Made by a program: the position numbers and the translations under genes. 64,000 nt of DNA from Paracoccus haematequi (GTDB taxonomy: Bacteria > Pseudomonadota > Alphaproteobacteria > Rhodobacterales > Rhodobacteraceae), in the NCBI GenBank assembly GCA_945881965.1, contig CAMCVS010000007.1, positions 62,001 through 126,000 on the forward strand. Reading direction: 5' to 3'. The first letter of the stretch is position 1, and each line of letters opens with the position of its first letter. Shown here in pieces: positions 8,957 to 18,544 of the stretch. Below the pieces are notes generated by a model, which was not told the DNA's origin, did no database searches, and saw only the letters and a program-made list of their open reading frames with translations.

Positions 8957-9751
8957 TCAGTGACCCGGTTCTGCCATATCATCTTTGGACGGCAACGTCG
9001 TGACAGTTGTTGCCGTCATTTCAGCGCTTTCCGCCCCCAGCCCCGCCCCCAGCCACGGCGCGCGCAACGGCACTTCGCTGCCGTCGATGCGCTTGATGCT
9101 GTCGCCAAGGTCCACCGCGCGTTGCGCGGAGGCGTTGTACTGCTGCCGTCCGCTGGCAAAATCGGTCAGCGTGGTCAGCCCCGTCAGCGGTTCCGCCGCA
9201 TAACGCCCGTTCTGCGGCCCCGGCACCGGCACCTGCCCCGCGGCCATCGCGTCGATCATCGCGGCCAACCCGTCGGGCGTCAGGTCTTCGTAATAATCCT
9301 TGCCGATCTGGGCCATCGGCGCGTTGGCGCAGGCGCCCAGACATTCGACCTCTTCCCAGGAAAACCGGCCATCCTCGGACAGTTGGTGCGCCTTGGGGGC
9401 GATGCGATCCTTGCAGACCGCGATCAGATCCTCGGCCCCGCAGATCATGCAGGACAGCGTGCCGCAGACCTGCACATGCGCGACCGACCCCACGGGCGCC
9501 AGGTGGAACATGAAATAGAACGTCGCCACTTCGAGCGCGCGCATATAGGCCATGCCCAGCATCTGCGCCACATGTTCGATGGCGGGCCGGGTCAGCCAGC
9601 CCTCTTGTTCCTGCGCGCGCCACAACAGCGGGATGATCGCCGACGCCTGCCGTCCTTCGGGGTATTTGGTGATCTGCGCCTCGGCCCAGGCCAGATTGGC
9701 GGGGGTAAAGGCGAAACCGGCGGGCTGGTCGGGGTGCAGGCGTCTGAGCAT
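8957..9751 (-). CDS. nuoE: NADH-quinone oxidoreductase subunit E (24-kDa 2Fe-2S subunit)
   Basis: This 264-residue thioredoxin-fold subunit carries cluster N1a beside the FMN in NuoF. The four ligands are visible as Cys96 and Cys101 ([10 protein letters not shown]) and Cys137 and Cys141 ([10 protein letters not shown]), with the usual spacing. Residues beyond about 190 form a tail of roughly 75 residues ([20 protein letters not shown] onward) longer than the E. coli protein but without the HhH domain seen in some relatives; that domain is encoded by the next gene instead. The ribosome binding site is weak. The upstream lipoprotein gene ends 44 nt away. Confidence 0.96.
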   Translation of the reverse strand: MLRRLHPDQPAGFAFTPANLAWAEAQITKYPEGRQASAIIPLLWRAQEQEGWLTRPAIEHVAQMLGMAYMRALEVATFYFMFHLAPVGSVAHVQVCGTLSCMICGAEDLIAVCKDRIAPKAHQLSEDGRFSWEEVECLGACANAPMAQIGKDYYEDLTPDGLAAMIDAMAAGQVPVPGPQNGRYAAEPLTGLTTLTDFASGRQQYNASAQRAVDLGDSIKRIDGSEVPLRAPWLGAGLGAESAEMTATTVTTLPSKDDMAEPGH

Positions 9752-9795
9752 CGTCGTGTCTTTCTGTCATGCGCGCCGTGGCGGCGCGATCCGGG

Positions 9796-10074
9796 TCAGG
9801 CCTTGCAGGGGCCCGCGGTAAAGACGAACCCGCCTTCGGGCCGCTTTTTCGCCTGTTGCAACAGCACCTTGTATTGCACCGTCTGCACGATCTGGGCGCG
9901 GGTCATGCCGGTCTGCAATTCGGTGGCCAGATAATCGCCCTCGACCACCAACTGGCAGCCCAGCGATTTCACCGCGCCATCAAACGCCGCCAGTGACGCA
10001 GGCGTGGTGCCCTGCGGCGGCACATCGCAGCCCGCCAGCGTCAGTGCGACCGCGAGGATCAGGAACTTCTTCAC
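9796..10074 (-). CDS. Small predicted lipoprotein between nuoD and nuoE
   Basis: A 92-residue protein with signal and lipobox [16 protein letters not shown] (Cys16 lipidated), then a helical region ([40 protein letters not shown]) and a final Cys in AGPCKA. The start codon is GTG, overlapping the nuoD stop as GTGA, so it is translationally coupled to nuoD. It is the third lipoprotein-type accessory gene in this operon. Two mature Cys besides the lipidated one could form a disulfide. No family is recognised. Confidence 0.75.
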   Translation of the reverse strand: MKKFLILAVALTLAGCDVPPQGTTPASLAAFDGAVKSLGCQLVVEGDYLATELQTGMTRAQIVQTVQYKVLLQQAKKRPEGGFVFTAGPCKA

Positions 10075-11285
10075 CGGTCAATCTCCCCGAACACCACATC
10101 CATCGTGCCAATAATCGCGCTGACATCGGCCAGTTGGTGGCCCTTGCTGATATGGTCCATCGACTGCATATGCAGGAACCCCGGCGCGCGGATCTTGGCG
10201 CGGTAGGGTTTGTTGCTGCCATCCGACACCAGATAGACGCCGAATTCGCCCTTGGGGGCCTCGACAGCGGCGTAAATCTCGCCCGCAGGGACACGGAAGC
10301 CCTCGGTATACAGCTTGAAGTGATGGATCAGCGCCTCCATCGACTGTTTCATCTCGGCGCGCTTGGGCGGGGTCAGCTTGCCACGCGCCAGCACATCACC
10401 GGGTGTCTCGCGCAGCTTGACCACCGCCTGCCGGATGATTTTCACGCTTTCGCGCATCTCGGCCATGCGGCACAGATAGCGGTCATAGCAGTCGCCCTTG
10501 GTGCCTACGGGGACTTGGAAGTCAAATTCGTCGTAACATTCATAGGGTTGCGCGCGGCGCAAATCCCATGCCAGCCCCGATCCGCGCACCATCACGCCGG
10601 AATAGCCCCAGTCCAGAATGTCCTGTTCGCTGACCACGCCGATATCGACGTTGCGCTGCTTGAAGATGCGGCTTTCGGTCAACAGCCCGTCGATGTCGTT
10701 CAACAGGCGCGGAAATTCGATCGCCCATTCCTCGATGTCGTCGATCAGCTTGTCGGTCAGATCCTGATGCACACCGCCGGGGCGGAAATAGGCCGCGTGC
10801 AGGCGCGCCCCGCAGGCCCGTTCATAAAACACCATCAGCTTTTCGCGTTCCTCGAACCCCCACAGCGGCGGGGTCAGCGCGCCCACGTCCATCGCCTGCG
10901 TGGTCACGTTCAAGAGATGCGACAGGATGCGGCCGATCTCGCAGAACAAGACCCGGATCAGGCTGGCGCGGCGCGGCACGACGGTGCCGGTCAACCGTTC
11001 GATGGCCAGACACCAGGCATGTTCCTGATTCATCGGGGCCACGTAATCCAGCCGGTCGAAATAGGGCAGGTTTTGCAGGTAGGTGCGGCTTTCCATCAGC
11101 TTTTCGGTGCCGCGATGCAACAGCCCGATATGCGGATCGCAGCGTTCGACGATTTCGCCGTCCAGTTCAAGCACCAGCCGCAGCACACCATGCGCGGCAG
11201 GGTGTTGCGGGCCGAAGTTGATGTTGAAATTGCGAATGCGCTGTTCGCCGGTCAGCACGTCGTTGAATTCGTTCGACCCGTCCAT
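10071..11285 (-). CDS. nuoD: NADH-quinone oxidoreductase subunit D (49 kDa)
   Basis: This 404-residue subunit forms the quinone-binding pocket with NuoB. The conserved N-terminal block [20 protein letters not shown] and the segment [20 protein letters not shown] contain the quinone-contacting His. The later RPGGVHQD and the C-terminal [12 protein letters not shown]-like end are also typical (here [12 protein letters not shown]). It is a separate gene from nuoC, as in most alphaproteobacteria. ATG 11285 is the second of two adjacent ATGs overlapping the stop of the upstream SnoaL-like gene; AGGTGG precedes it closely. Confidence 0.97.
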   Translation of the reverse strand: MDGSNEFNDVLTGEQRIRNFNINFGPQHPAAHGVLRLVLELDGEIVERCDPHIGLLHRGTEKLMESRTYLQNLPYFDRLDYVAPMNQEHAWCLAIERLTGTVVPRRASLIRVLFCEIGRILSHLLNVTTQAMDVGALTPPLWGFEEREKLMVFYERACGARLHAAYFRPGGVHQDLTDKLIDDIEEWAIEFPRLLNDIDGLLTESRIFKQRNVDIGVVSEQDILDWGYSGVMVRGSGLAWDLRRAQPYECYDEFDFQVPVGTKGDCYDRYLCRMAEMRESVKIIRQAVVKLRETPGDVLARGKLTPPKRAEMKQSMEALIHHFKLYTEGFRVPAGEIYAAVEAPKGEFGVYLVSDGSNKPYRAKIRAPGFLHMQSMDHISKGHQLADVSAIIGTMDVVFGEIDR

Positions 11286-11677
11286 CATGCCACCTGCCCC
11301 TGTTCATTCAACCGCGCCAGCGTCCGGAACACCTTGGTCAACAGTTTCCACTGCCCATCCAGTTTCACAAACCCCAGATGGTCCTCGAACCGCAGGCCCG
11401 GCACATCGACCCACAGATGCGCGCGCGCCATGTCGCCGCTGACGTCGATGCCCATGATCTGATAGGATGCCGCACCTTCGGACGGCTTGCGCGCCGCGAC
11501 CCGCGCCAGAAACGCCGCCTTGTCCCAATGCTGCAACGCGCCGCCGTCGGTATGGGTCATGAAGAACCGGTCATGGCACATGGTCGCGAACACATCCGCC
11601 CGTGCGAACCACACCGCCTCGCAATAGGCCACTGCCTGCGCCAGCATGTCCGCATGATCTTGGGCCGCGTGGTTCAT
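11285..11677 (-). CDS. SnoaL/NTF2-like fold protein between nuoC and nuoD
   Basis: A 130-residue protein starting [20 protein letters not shown]. It has the cone-fold pattern of NTF2/SnoaL/DUF4440 proteins: an N-terminal helix, [20 protein letters not shown], a helix with [10 protein letters not shown], then strands ([40 protein letters not shown]). No signal peptide, so cytoplasmic. It begins at a TGATG shared with the 58-residue membrane protein upstream and ends in the ATGATG of nuoD, a run of tight couplings. The fold is used for small-molecule binding or catalysis; the ligand here is unknown. Confidence 0.75.
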   Translation of the reverse strand: MNHAAQDHADMLAQAVAYCEAVWFARADVFATMCHDRFFMTHTDGGALQHWDKAAFLARVAARKPSEGAASYQIMGIDVSGDMARAHLWVDVPGLRFEDHLGFVKLDGQWKLLTKVFRTLARLNEQGQVA

Positions 11678-11853
11678 CAGCGTTTCTCCATCGCTTGCAG
11701 CTTGGTCGCCATCACCCACAGCAACACCAGCACGGCGATGGGAAACACGCAGATCAGCGCCCATTTCGCGTCAACGCCGAAATGCGGCAGCAGTTTCAGC
11801 ATCGGGATGATGGTGGCCACGGTCAGCGCGACCCAGAGCAGAAACTCGATCAT
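11677..11853 (-). CDS. 58-residue two-helix membrane protein between nuoC and nuoD
   Basis: A short gene reading [20 protein letters not shown] and continuing through [20 protein letters not shown] to AMEKR. It contains two hydrophobic helices separated by a short loop ([12 protein letters not shown]). The ATG at 11851-11853 overlaps the nuoC stop (ATGA), and its own TGA overlaps the start of the SnoaL-like gene (TGATG). The double overlap and clean membrane pattern make it very likely real despite its size. No family recognised; single-copy small membrane subunits or assembly factors are conceivable. Confidence 0.75.
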   Translation of the reverse strand: MIEFLLWVALTVATIIPMLKLLPHFGVDAKWALICVFPIAVLVLLWVMATKLQAMEKR

Positions 11854-12452
11854 GTTGCTTTCTTTTCATCGCCGGGAAGGATGTATTTCGCGCCTTCCCA
11901 AGGGGACAGGAAATCGAACTGGCGGTATTCCTGCACCAAGTTCACGGGTTCATAGACCACACGCTTTTGCGCGTCGTCATAGCGCACCTCGACATAGCCG
12001 GTGGTGGGGAAATCCTTGCGCAGCGGGTGGCCGCGAAACCCGTAATCGGTCAGGATGCGGCGCAGGTCCGGGTGGCCCGAGAACAGGATGCCGAACATGT
12101 CGAACACCTCGCGTTCGAACCAGTTGGCCGACGGATGCACCCGCGTGATCGAGCGCATCATGTCATCCTCGCGCAACGCGGCGCGCAGTCGGATACGCTG
12201 GTTCCGATACATCGACAGAAAATGATAGACCATGTCGAACCGTTTCGCCCGCGCGGGGTGATCGACGGCGGTGATATCGACCAGCGAGGAAAACCGGCAA
12301 TTCGGGTCATTGCGCAGAAATTCCACCAGCCCTTCGATGTTCGACGGCGCAACCTCGACGGTCAATTCGCCGTTGGCAACAGCCCAGGACAGCACGCAAT
12401 CGGGGCGGCGGGCGGCGATATGGGTGCCCAGTTCTTGCAATGCGTCGGTCAT
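11850..12452 (-). CDS. nuoC: NADH-quinone oxidoreductase subunit C (30 kDa)
   Basis: This 200-residue peripheral subunit stabilises the NuoB-NuoD junction. The family signature is clear: [14 protein letters not shown]-like [20 protein letters not shown] followed by [20 protein letters not shown]. There is no fusion to NuoD. ATG 12452 is preceded by GGAAGGAC about 7 nt upstream, and the gap to nuoB is 50 nt. Its stop overlaps the 58-residue membrane protein gene. Nothing unusual in the protein itself. Confidence 0.97.
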   Translation of the reverse strand: MTDALQELGTHIAARRPDCVLSWAVANGELTVEVAPSNIEGLVEFLRNDPNCRFSSLVDITAVDHPARAKRFDMVYHFLSMYRNQRIRLRAALREDDMMRSITRVHPSANWFEREVFDMFGILFSGHPDLRRILTDYGFRGHPLRKDFPTTGYVEVRYDDAQKRVVYEPVNLVQEYRQFDFLSPWEGAKYILPGDEKKAT

Positions 12453-12502
12453 TCTTGTCCTTCCTTTCGGCCCTGATATGGGCCTATCGCCTTTTCCGCG
12501 AT

Positions 12503-13392
<890 letters not shown>

Positions 13393-13677
13393 GATCGGCT
13401 CCTTTGGCGGGGCACCCAAAGACCGGGCGCAACCTTGGTCTATCTCTTGGCGAGGATTTATCCCCCGGCAGGGGCCGGGTCAACTCGGACGCCGTCACAT
13501 TCGCATCTTTGCACATGGACGCAAAGCCTTGCACACAATGGCATACGCCATGACGCGGGTCAAAGTCGCTGTGACAAATCCGGCAGATTTGACGGGAACC
13601 GGCGGGGGGTGGTGCCGGTCCATGCTGCAAAGCGGCATCGCGTCCGGCGCGCGGCCCTGCCCGCGCTGTGCTGATTC
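13393..13677 (-). promoter_or_regulatory. Leader and probable promoter region of the nuo operon
   Basis: 285 bp without a gene between nuoA and liuC, both on the minus strand, so it must hold the nuo promoter and the liu operon end. I see a perfect 6-bp stem, 4-nt loop hairpin (CCCGGC/GCCGGG, 13465-13480) in the presumed leader and a TTGTCA box at 13577-13572, but no convincing -10 partner at the right spacing. There is no T-run terminator for liuC. Confidence 0.4.
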
Positions 13678-14460
13678 TCAGCCCACCTGCCAGCGCGGCG
13701 GGCGTTTGGCGAAAAACGCGGCGATCCCTTCGGGGGCCTCGTCGCCCTCCCAGCAGGCCGCCAGTTCAGAAATGGTGTGCTGGATATCGGCCTCAGAAAT
13801 CCCCGCCCCCAGCCGCTGCGCCAGCCGCTTGGCGCGCGCCACAGCACCGGGCGCACAGGCGAGATAGGGCAGGATTTCCGCCTCAACGGCGGCGTCCAAT
13901 GCGGCCTCGGGCACCGCACGCGCCAACAGACCAAGGTCCACCGCCTCGAAGGCATCGAACCGCCGCCCCGACATGAACACGCGCCGCGCGCGGGCCTCGC
14001 CCATGCGGGCGACGACATAAGGCCCGATGGTGGCCGGGATCAGGCCCAGCCGGGTTTCCGTCAGCGCCATCTGCACATGATCCGCGCCAACAGCCACGTC
14101 ACAGACCGACGCCATGCCGACGCCGCCGCCGAACGCATTGCCGTGGATGCGCCCGACCAGCGGCTTCGGCAGCGTATTCAGCGCCTGCAGCATATAGGCC
14201 AGCCGCCCCGCCTCGGCGGCGCGCGCGGCGGGCGGCGCGGCCATCTGGTCCTGCATCCACCCCAGATCGCCACCCGCGCAAAACGTCCGCCCCCGCGCCG
14301 CCAGAACGACGACCCGCACCGTGTCATCCGCCGCCAAAGCATCGGCAGCAGCGTGGATGTCGCCGATCATCTGGCCGGACAGCGCGTTGTGCTTGTCGCC
14401 CCGCGCCAACCACAGCGTGGCGACGCCGCGTGCATCTTGCGTGATCTCGATGGTATCCAT
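13678..14460 (-). CDS. liuC: Methylglutaconyl-CoA hydratase (crotonase family)
   Basis: A 260-residue crotonase-fold enzyme that would hydrate 3-methylglutaconyl-CoA to HMG-CoA in leucine degradation. Oxyanion-hole segments are RTFCAGGDLGWM and GNAFGGGVGMASVCDVAV. The catalytic region ETRLGLIPATIGPYVV keeps the Glu equivalent to crotonase Glu164, while the Glu144 position is Gly, a pattern I associate with LiuC-type hydratases. Substrate assignment rests on neighbours: HMG-CoA lyase 3 nt upstream and the methylcrotonyl-CoA carboxylase genes beyond. It is the last gene of the cluster. Confidence 0.88.
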   Translation of the reverse strand: MDTIEITQDARGVATLWLARGDKHNALSGQMIGDIHAAADALAADDTVRVVVLAARGRTFCAGGDLGWMQDQMAAPPAARAAEAGRLAYMLQALNTLPKPLVGRIHGNAFGGGVGMASVCDVAVGADHVQMALTETRLGLIPATIGPYVVARMGEARARRVFMSGRRFDAFEAVDLGLLARAVPEAALDAAVEAEILPYLACAPGAVARAKRLAQRLGAGISEADIQHTISELAACWEGDEAPEGIAAFFAKRPPRWQVG

Positions 14461-14463
14461 GCC

Positions 14464-15315
14464 TTAGCCCCCCCGCATCCCGCGGGCCATCTCTGCCCCC
14501 CGCGCCAGCACATCGCGGTCCAGCCCGGTGTCAAAGCCAAGTGCCTCCAGCCTGTCATGCACCGCTTCCGTCGCCACATTGCCCGCCGCCCCCGGCGCAT
14601 AGGGACACCCCCCAAGGCCCCCCACCGCGGCATCAAACACCCGCACCCCGCGCGCCAAAGCAACCGCGATATTGTCAAGCGCCCGCCCGCCCGTGTCGTG
14701 GAAATGCCCCGCCAGCATGCCGGCAGGCACCACCGCCAGCACGGCATCCAGCATCGCATCCACCGCATCCGGCGTGGCGCGGCCAATCGTGTCGCCAAGG
14801 CTGATCTCATAGCAGCCCATATCCCGCAGCGCCCCCGCCACGCGGGCCACATCGGCGGGGGCCACCGCCCCGTCATAGGGACATTCGACCACGCAGGATA
14901 CATAGCCACGCACCGGCACCCCCGCCGCCTGTGCCGCGTCCATCACCGGCACGAACCGTTCCAGACTTTCGGCGATGCTGGCGTTGATATTGGCGCGGCT
15001 GAATCCCTCGGACGCGGACCCGAAGATCGCCACCTCATCCGCCCTTGCCGCCCACGCGCCCGCGAACCCTTTCAGGTTCGGTGTCAGCGCGGCATAGCGC
15101 ACACCCGGCGCGCGAGTGATGCCGCCCAGCACCTCCGCCGATGTCGCCATCTGCGGCACCCATTTCGGGCTGACAAAACTGGCACATTCGATCCGCCGGA
15201 ACCCGGCCTGCGATAACAGGTCCACCAGCGCGATCTTTTCCGCCGCCGGGATCAGCCGCGCCTCGTTCTGCAAGCCGTCGCGGGGGCCGACCTCGAAAAT
15301 CTCGACAGCCTCCAT
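14464..15315 (-). CDS. liuE: Hydroxymethylglutaryl-CoA lyase
   Basis: A 283-residue TIM-barrel lyase cleaving HMG-CoA to acetoacetate and acetyl-CoA, the final leucine-specific step. The start EIFEVGPRDGLQNE contains the metal-binding Asp and conserved Arg-Asp. FVSPKWVPQMA, metal-binding HFHDT, and the signature loop GGLGGCPYAPGAAGNVATE with the catalytic Cys are all intact. Stop of the upstream GST and this ATG are directly adjacent (TGAATG). Length is normal for the bacterial family. Confidence 0.95.
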   Translation of the reverse strand: MEAVEIFEVGPRDGLQNEARLIPAAEKIALVDLLSQAGFRRIECASFVSPKWVPQMATSAEVLGGITRAPGVRYAALTPNLKGFAGAWAARADEVAIFGSASEGFSRANINASIAESLERFVPVMDAAQAAGVPVRGYVSCVVECPYDGAVAPADVARVAGALRDMGCYEISLGDTIGRATPDAVDAMLDAVLAVVPAGMLAGHFHDTGGRALDNIAVALARGVRVFDAAVGGLGGCPYAPGAAGNVATEAVHDRLEALGFDTGLDRDVLARGAEMARGMRGG

Positions 15316-15987
15316 TCATGCCTCCGGGACAGGATAGAAATCCTGCGCATAGAACCGCTGCGGGCCTTCCATCGCGATACAGCGTTGATAGGCGGGCCGC
15401 GCCGCCATGCGCGCCTGATAGGCCGTCAGGCGCGGAAACCCCTCCATCCGCACATAGTAAGGGGCCGCGAACAGGTTGAAGCCCAGCATGATATCCGCCC
15501 CGCTGAAGCCCCCCGGCAACAGCCAGTCCTGCCCATCCGCCAGCCGCGCCTCGATCCCCGCCAATGTGGATTTCAGCCGCGCCGCCAACAGCTTGCACAT
15601 CACCGGGTCAGGCCGCGCGGGCGGGCGCAGGAACAGATGCATCAGGTTCAGGTTCTCGATCAGGCTGGCCTGCGTTTCGGCGTAATGGATCCATTGCAGA
15701 TAGGCGGGGCGTTCGGGATGGCTGACCGCGCGGCCCAATTCCGGCGCGCGGGTTTCGATCAGGTATTCCACGATGGCGCCGGATTCCGCCATTTCCAGCC
15801 CGTCCAGCGCAATCGCCGGGATCCGCACCGCAGGCGACAGGCGCGGCAGATCGCCCGCGCGCATTTCCGGCGTGCCGATGCGGTGTTCGACGATCTGCCA
15901 GGGACCGATGCGGTCCGCGCCGATTTCCTCCAGCAGCCACAAGACCCGGAATGACCGGCCATATTGCACATGGTGCAGGGTTATCAT
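15316..15987 (-). CDS. Glutathione S-transferase family protein
   Basis: A 223-residue GST-fold protein. The thioredoxin-like N-terminal domain (MITLHHVQYGRSFRVLWLLE, cis-Pro segment VRIPAIALDG, GSH-binding MAESGAIVEYLIE) is followed by the all-helical C-terminal domain (LLPGGFSGADIMLGFNL). It overlaps the liuD stop by ATGA, and HMG-CoA lyase follows directly, so it is embedded in the leucine cluster. Its substrate is unknown; a detoxification or isomerase role alongside CoA thioesters is speculative. Confidence 0.88.
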   Translation of the reverse strand: MITLHHVQYGRSFRVLWLLEEIGADRIGPWQIVEHRIGTPEMRAGDLPRLSPAVRIPAIALDGLEMAESGAIVEYLIETRAPELGRAVSHPERPAYLQWIHYAETQASLIENLNLMHLFLRPPARPDPVMCKLLAARLKSTLAGIEARLADGQDWLLPGGFSGADIMLGFNLFAAPYYVRMEGFPRLTAYQARMAARPAYQRCIAMEGPQRFYAQDFYPVPEA

Positions 15988-17909
15988 GCTGCGTCCTCCA
16001 ACCGGATCAGCGCCGCGCCCGCCTCGACCTGCGCGCCCGCCGCTGTCAACACCTCGGCCACCACGCCATCACGGGCGGCTGTCAGGGTATGTTCCATCTT
16101 CATCGCCTCCAATATCGCCAGCCGGTCGCCCGCTGCCACCGCCTGCCCCGCCGTTACAAACACCGCCTTGACCAGCCCCGGCATCGGCGACAGCGTGATG
16201 CCCGCCCCCGCCCCTGCGGCCACATCGCGCGCCAAGGGGTCAACCAGCGCATAACTGCGACAGGCCCCCGTGCCGTCGAACACATGCAGCGCTGCGTCCG
16301 TCAGCACGGCCCGCCGCCCCGGCATGGTCCAGCCCTGCGGTCCGCGCGCGACTGTGACCGCGCCGCCGTCAAGCCGCACTGTCGCGCCGGCGTCATCCAA
16401 TACCGCCCGCGCCGCTATCAGGCGCCCGCTTTCGACCAGATCAACCCGCCGTTCCAAAGGCACCCACAGCGTGAACCCCGCGCCGGGATCAGCCGGGAAG
16501 CCACCCAGCATGACCGCCGCCAGCGCATCCGAGGCCGGATCAACCCCGATATCGGGCAGCAACCCGGCCAGATCGCGCGCGATCAGCCCGGTATCCACCT
16601 GCCCCGCCGCGAACCCCGGATGCCGCGCCAACCGCGCAAGGAACCCAAGATTGGTCACGGTCCCCGCCACTTCGGTGCCTTCCAGCCCCGCTGCCAGCCG
16701 CGCCAGCGCGATATCCCGCGTGGGCCCATGCACGATCACCTTGGCCACCATCGGGTCATACCAGGGGCTGATCGCATCGCCCGACCGCACGCCGGTATCC
16801 GCCCTGACACCCGCCGGAAACGCCAGATGCGCAATCCGCCCCGTCGCAGGCAGGAACCCCGCCGCCACATCCTCGGCATAAAGCCGCGCCTCAAACGCAT
16901 GGCCGGTGATCCCCAGATCGCCTTGCGCCAGCGGCAAAGGCTCGCCCGCCGCCACCCGCAACTGCCATTCCACCAGATCGACGCCGGTGATCGCCTCGGT
17001 CACCGGGTGTTCGACCTGCAAGCGCGTGTTCATTTCCATGAACCAGAACCCGTCTGCGCGCGGCGGCCCCGATCCATCGACGATGAACTCGACCGTGCCC
17101 GCGCCTTTGTAACCGATCGCCTCGGCGGCCCTGACCGCCGCCTGCCCCATCGCGGCGCGCACGGCGTCGGTCATGCCCGGCGCGGGCGCTTCCTCGATCA
17201 CCTTCTGGTGCCGGCGTTGCAGCGAACAGTCGCGTTCAAACAGATGCAGCGCGCGGGTGCCGTCGCCGAACACCTGCACTTCGATATGGCGGGGCGCGGT
17301 GATGTACTTCTCGATCAGCACATTCGCATTGCCAAAGGCGGTTGCCGCCTCGCCCTGCGCGCTGGCCAGTGCGGCGGCGAAATCGCCCGCGCGTTCGACC
17401 AGCCGCATCCCCTTGCCGCCGCCCCCTGCCACCGCCTTGATCAGCACCGGATAGCCGATCATCTCGGCCATCCCCGCCAGATGCGCCGGGTCCTGGTCGG
17501 CCCCGTGATAGCCGGGCACCACCGGCACACCTGCCCGTTCCATCAGCGCCTTGGCGGCATCCTTCAGCCCCATGGCGCGGATGGCGGATTCAGAAGGGCC
17601 GATGAACATCAACCCCGCCGCCGCGACCGCCGCCACGAAATCCGGGTTCTCCGACAGAAAGCCATAGCCGGGATGGATTGCCTGCGCCCCCGTCTCCAGC
17701 GCCGCCTGAATGATCCGCTCGCCGCGCAGGTAACTGTCCGCGGGCCGCGCCCCGCCGATATTCACCGCGACATCGGCGGCGGCCACATGCGCCGCCCCCG
17801 CATCCACATCGGAATAGACCGCCACCACACGGCACCCCAGCGCGCGGGCGGTCCGTGCAATCCGGCAGGCGATCTCGCCCCGGTTCGCGATCAGGATGGT
17901 GTGGAACAT
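15984..17909 (-). CDS. liuD: Methylcrotonyl-CoA carboxylase, biotin-containing alpha subunit
   Basis: A 641-residue biotin carboxylase plus biotin carrier. The N-terminus MFHTILIANRGEIACRIART, the ATP-grasp loop GGGGKGMR, catalytic EMNTRLQVEHPVTE, and the C-terminal biotinyl site LAILEAMKMEHTLTA (Lys biotinylated) are visible. With LiuB it carboxylates 3-methylcrotonyl-CoA. ATG 17909 was chosen for the conserved N-terminus. It is separated from the ASCH gene and liuB by 210 bp holding a palindromic repeat element, so it may rely on read-through or its own promoter. Propionyl- or geranyl-CoA carboxylase is excluded mainly by context. Confidence 0.93.
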   Translation of the reverse strand: MFHTILIANRGEIACRIARTARALGCRVVAVYSDVDAGAAHVAAADVAVNIGGARPADSYLRGERIIQAALETGAQAIHPGYGFLSENPDFVAAVAAAGLMFIGPSESAIRAMGLKDAAKALMERAGVPVVPGYHGADQDPAHLAGMAEMIGYPVLIKAVAGGGGKGMRLVERAGDFAAALASAQGEAATAFGNANVLIEKYITAPRHIEVQVFGDGTRALHLFERDCSLQRRHQKVIEEAPAPGMTDAVRAAMGQAAVRAAEAIGYKGAGTVEFIVDGSGPPRADGFWFMEMNTRLQVEHPVTEAITGVDLVEWQLRVAAGEPLPLAQGDLGITGHAFEARLYAEDVAAGFLPATGRIAHLAFPAGVRADTGVRSGDAISPWYDPMVAKVIVHGPTRDIALARLAAGLEGTEVAGTVTNLGFLARLARHPGFAAGQVDTGLIARDLAGLLPDIGVDPASDALAAVMLGGFPADPGAGFTLWVPLERRVDLVESGRLIAARAVLDDAGATVRLDGGAVTVARGPQGWTMPGRRAVLTDAALHVFDGTGACRSYALVDPLARDVAAGAGAGITLSPMPGLVKAVFVTAGQAVAAGDRLAILEAMKMEHTLTAARDGVVAEVLTAAGAQVEAGAALIRLEDAA

Positions 17910-17951
17910 GGCGCGTCCTTTCTGCGTTCTGCGCATGGCGCGGACAGGATG

Positions 17952-18108
17952 CGAGGGGCCAGCCCCTCGCGCTCCCCGGGATAGTTATGAACCGAAGAAG
18001 CCGCAGGAGAAGTGCCAGAGCAGGACCGAACTCGTCCCCGGCTTCTCTGGTTTCCAAATATCCCGGGGGTGAATGGGCTGAAGGCCCAGAGGGGGCAGCG
18101 CCCCCTGC
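17952..18108. repeat. Palindromic intergenic element, full copy
   Basis: Nested inverted repeats between the ASCH gene and liuD. GAGGGGC/GCCCCTC lies at the left. The core has left arm CCCCGGGATAGTT with GAACCGAAGAAGC (17975-18002) and right arm GCTTCTCTGGTTTCC with AAATATCCCGGGG (18041-18069), which pair with each other. GGGGGCAGCGCCCCC follows at the right. Related elements occur at 42083-42138 and 61075-61203, with a possible relative near 53221. Confidence 0.85.
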
Positions 18109-18119
18109 CTTGCAACGTC

Positions 18120-18539
18120 TCAACGCGCTGCATAATCCACCACCACGCGAAACCGTTCGCACATGATCTTCATCTCCGCCGACCAGCCGCCCGAGCGGTC
18201 GAAATACGCGCGGTATTGCGCCTGCCAGTCGGCCAAATCGCGGAACTCGCCCTGGGCTGCGACAAACTCCGCGTCCATCTGCGACCAGCGACGGGTTTCG
18301 ACGGCCACGGTTTCGATCATCAGCGCGGGGTTGCCGTCCCAATCCAGCGCCACATCACGCCGTCCGACCTCGGGCCAGGTGTCCTTGCCGGGGCCGTAAT
18401 GATGCGCGGCCTCGCAGGTCGCCGTCTTTTTCCCCGCCCGTATCAGCGCCAGAATGGCGTCGCAAGACGCGCGGCTGTCGCCAAAACGGAACGTCTCGGC
18501 CTCGGGGTTCGCGTCGATGATCTGTTGCAGGGTTTGCAT
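18120..18539 (-). CDS. ASCH domain protein
   Basis: A 139-residue protein whose middle matches the ASCH fold (FRFGDSRASCDAILALIRAG, KKTATCEAAHHYGPG, WDGNPALMIETVAVETRRW, then FVAAQGEFRDLADWQAQYRAY). ASCH proteins bind RNA or act as amidohydrolases on acylated nucleosides; nothing here decides which. It begins 5 nt after liuB (ATG 18539; a GTG at 18548 overlapping the liuB stop is an alternative). It is likely co-transcribed with liuB, though no metabolic link to leucine degradation is obvious. Confidence 0.82.
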   Translation of the reverse strand: MQTLQQIIDANPEAETFRFGDSRASCDAILALIRAGKKTATCEAAHHYGPGKDTWPEVGRRDVALDWDGNPALMIETVAVETRRWSQMDAEFVAAQGEFRDLADWQAQYRAYFDRSGGWSAEMKIMCERFRVVVDYAAR

Positions 18540-18544
18540 GGCGA

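Noticed and set aside
13465-13480. CCCGGC/GCCGGG hairpin as an intrinsic terminator
   Set aside because: The stem is only 6 bp and no T-run follows on either strand; treated as a possible leader hairpin.
15951-17984. 677-codon plus-strand open frame opposite liuD
   Set aside because: Antisense to a complete biotin carboxylase gene; composition is that of a reverse-strand shadow.
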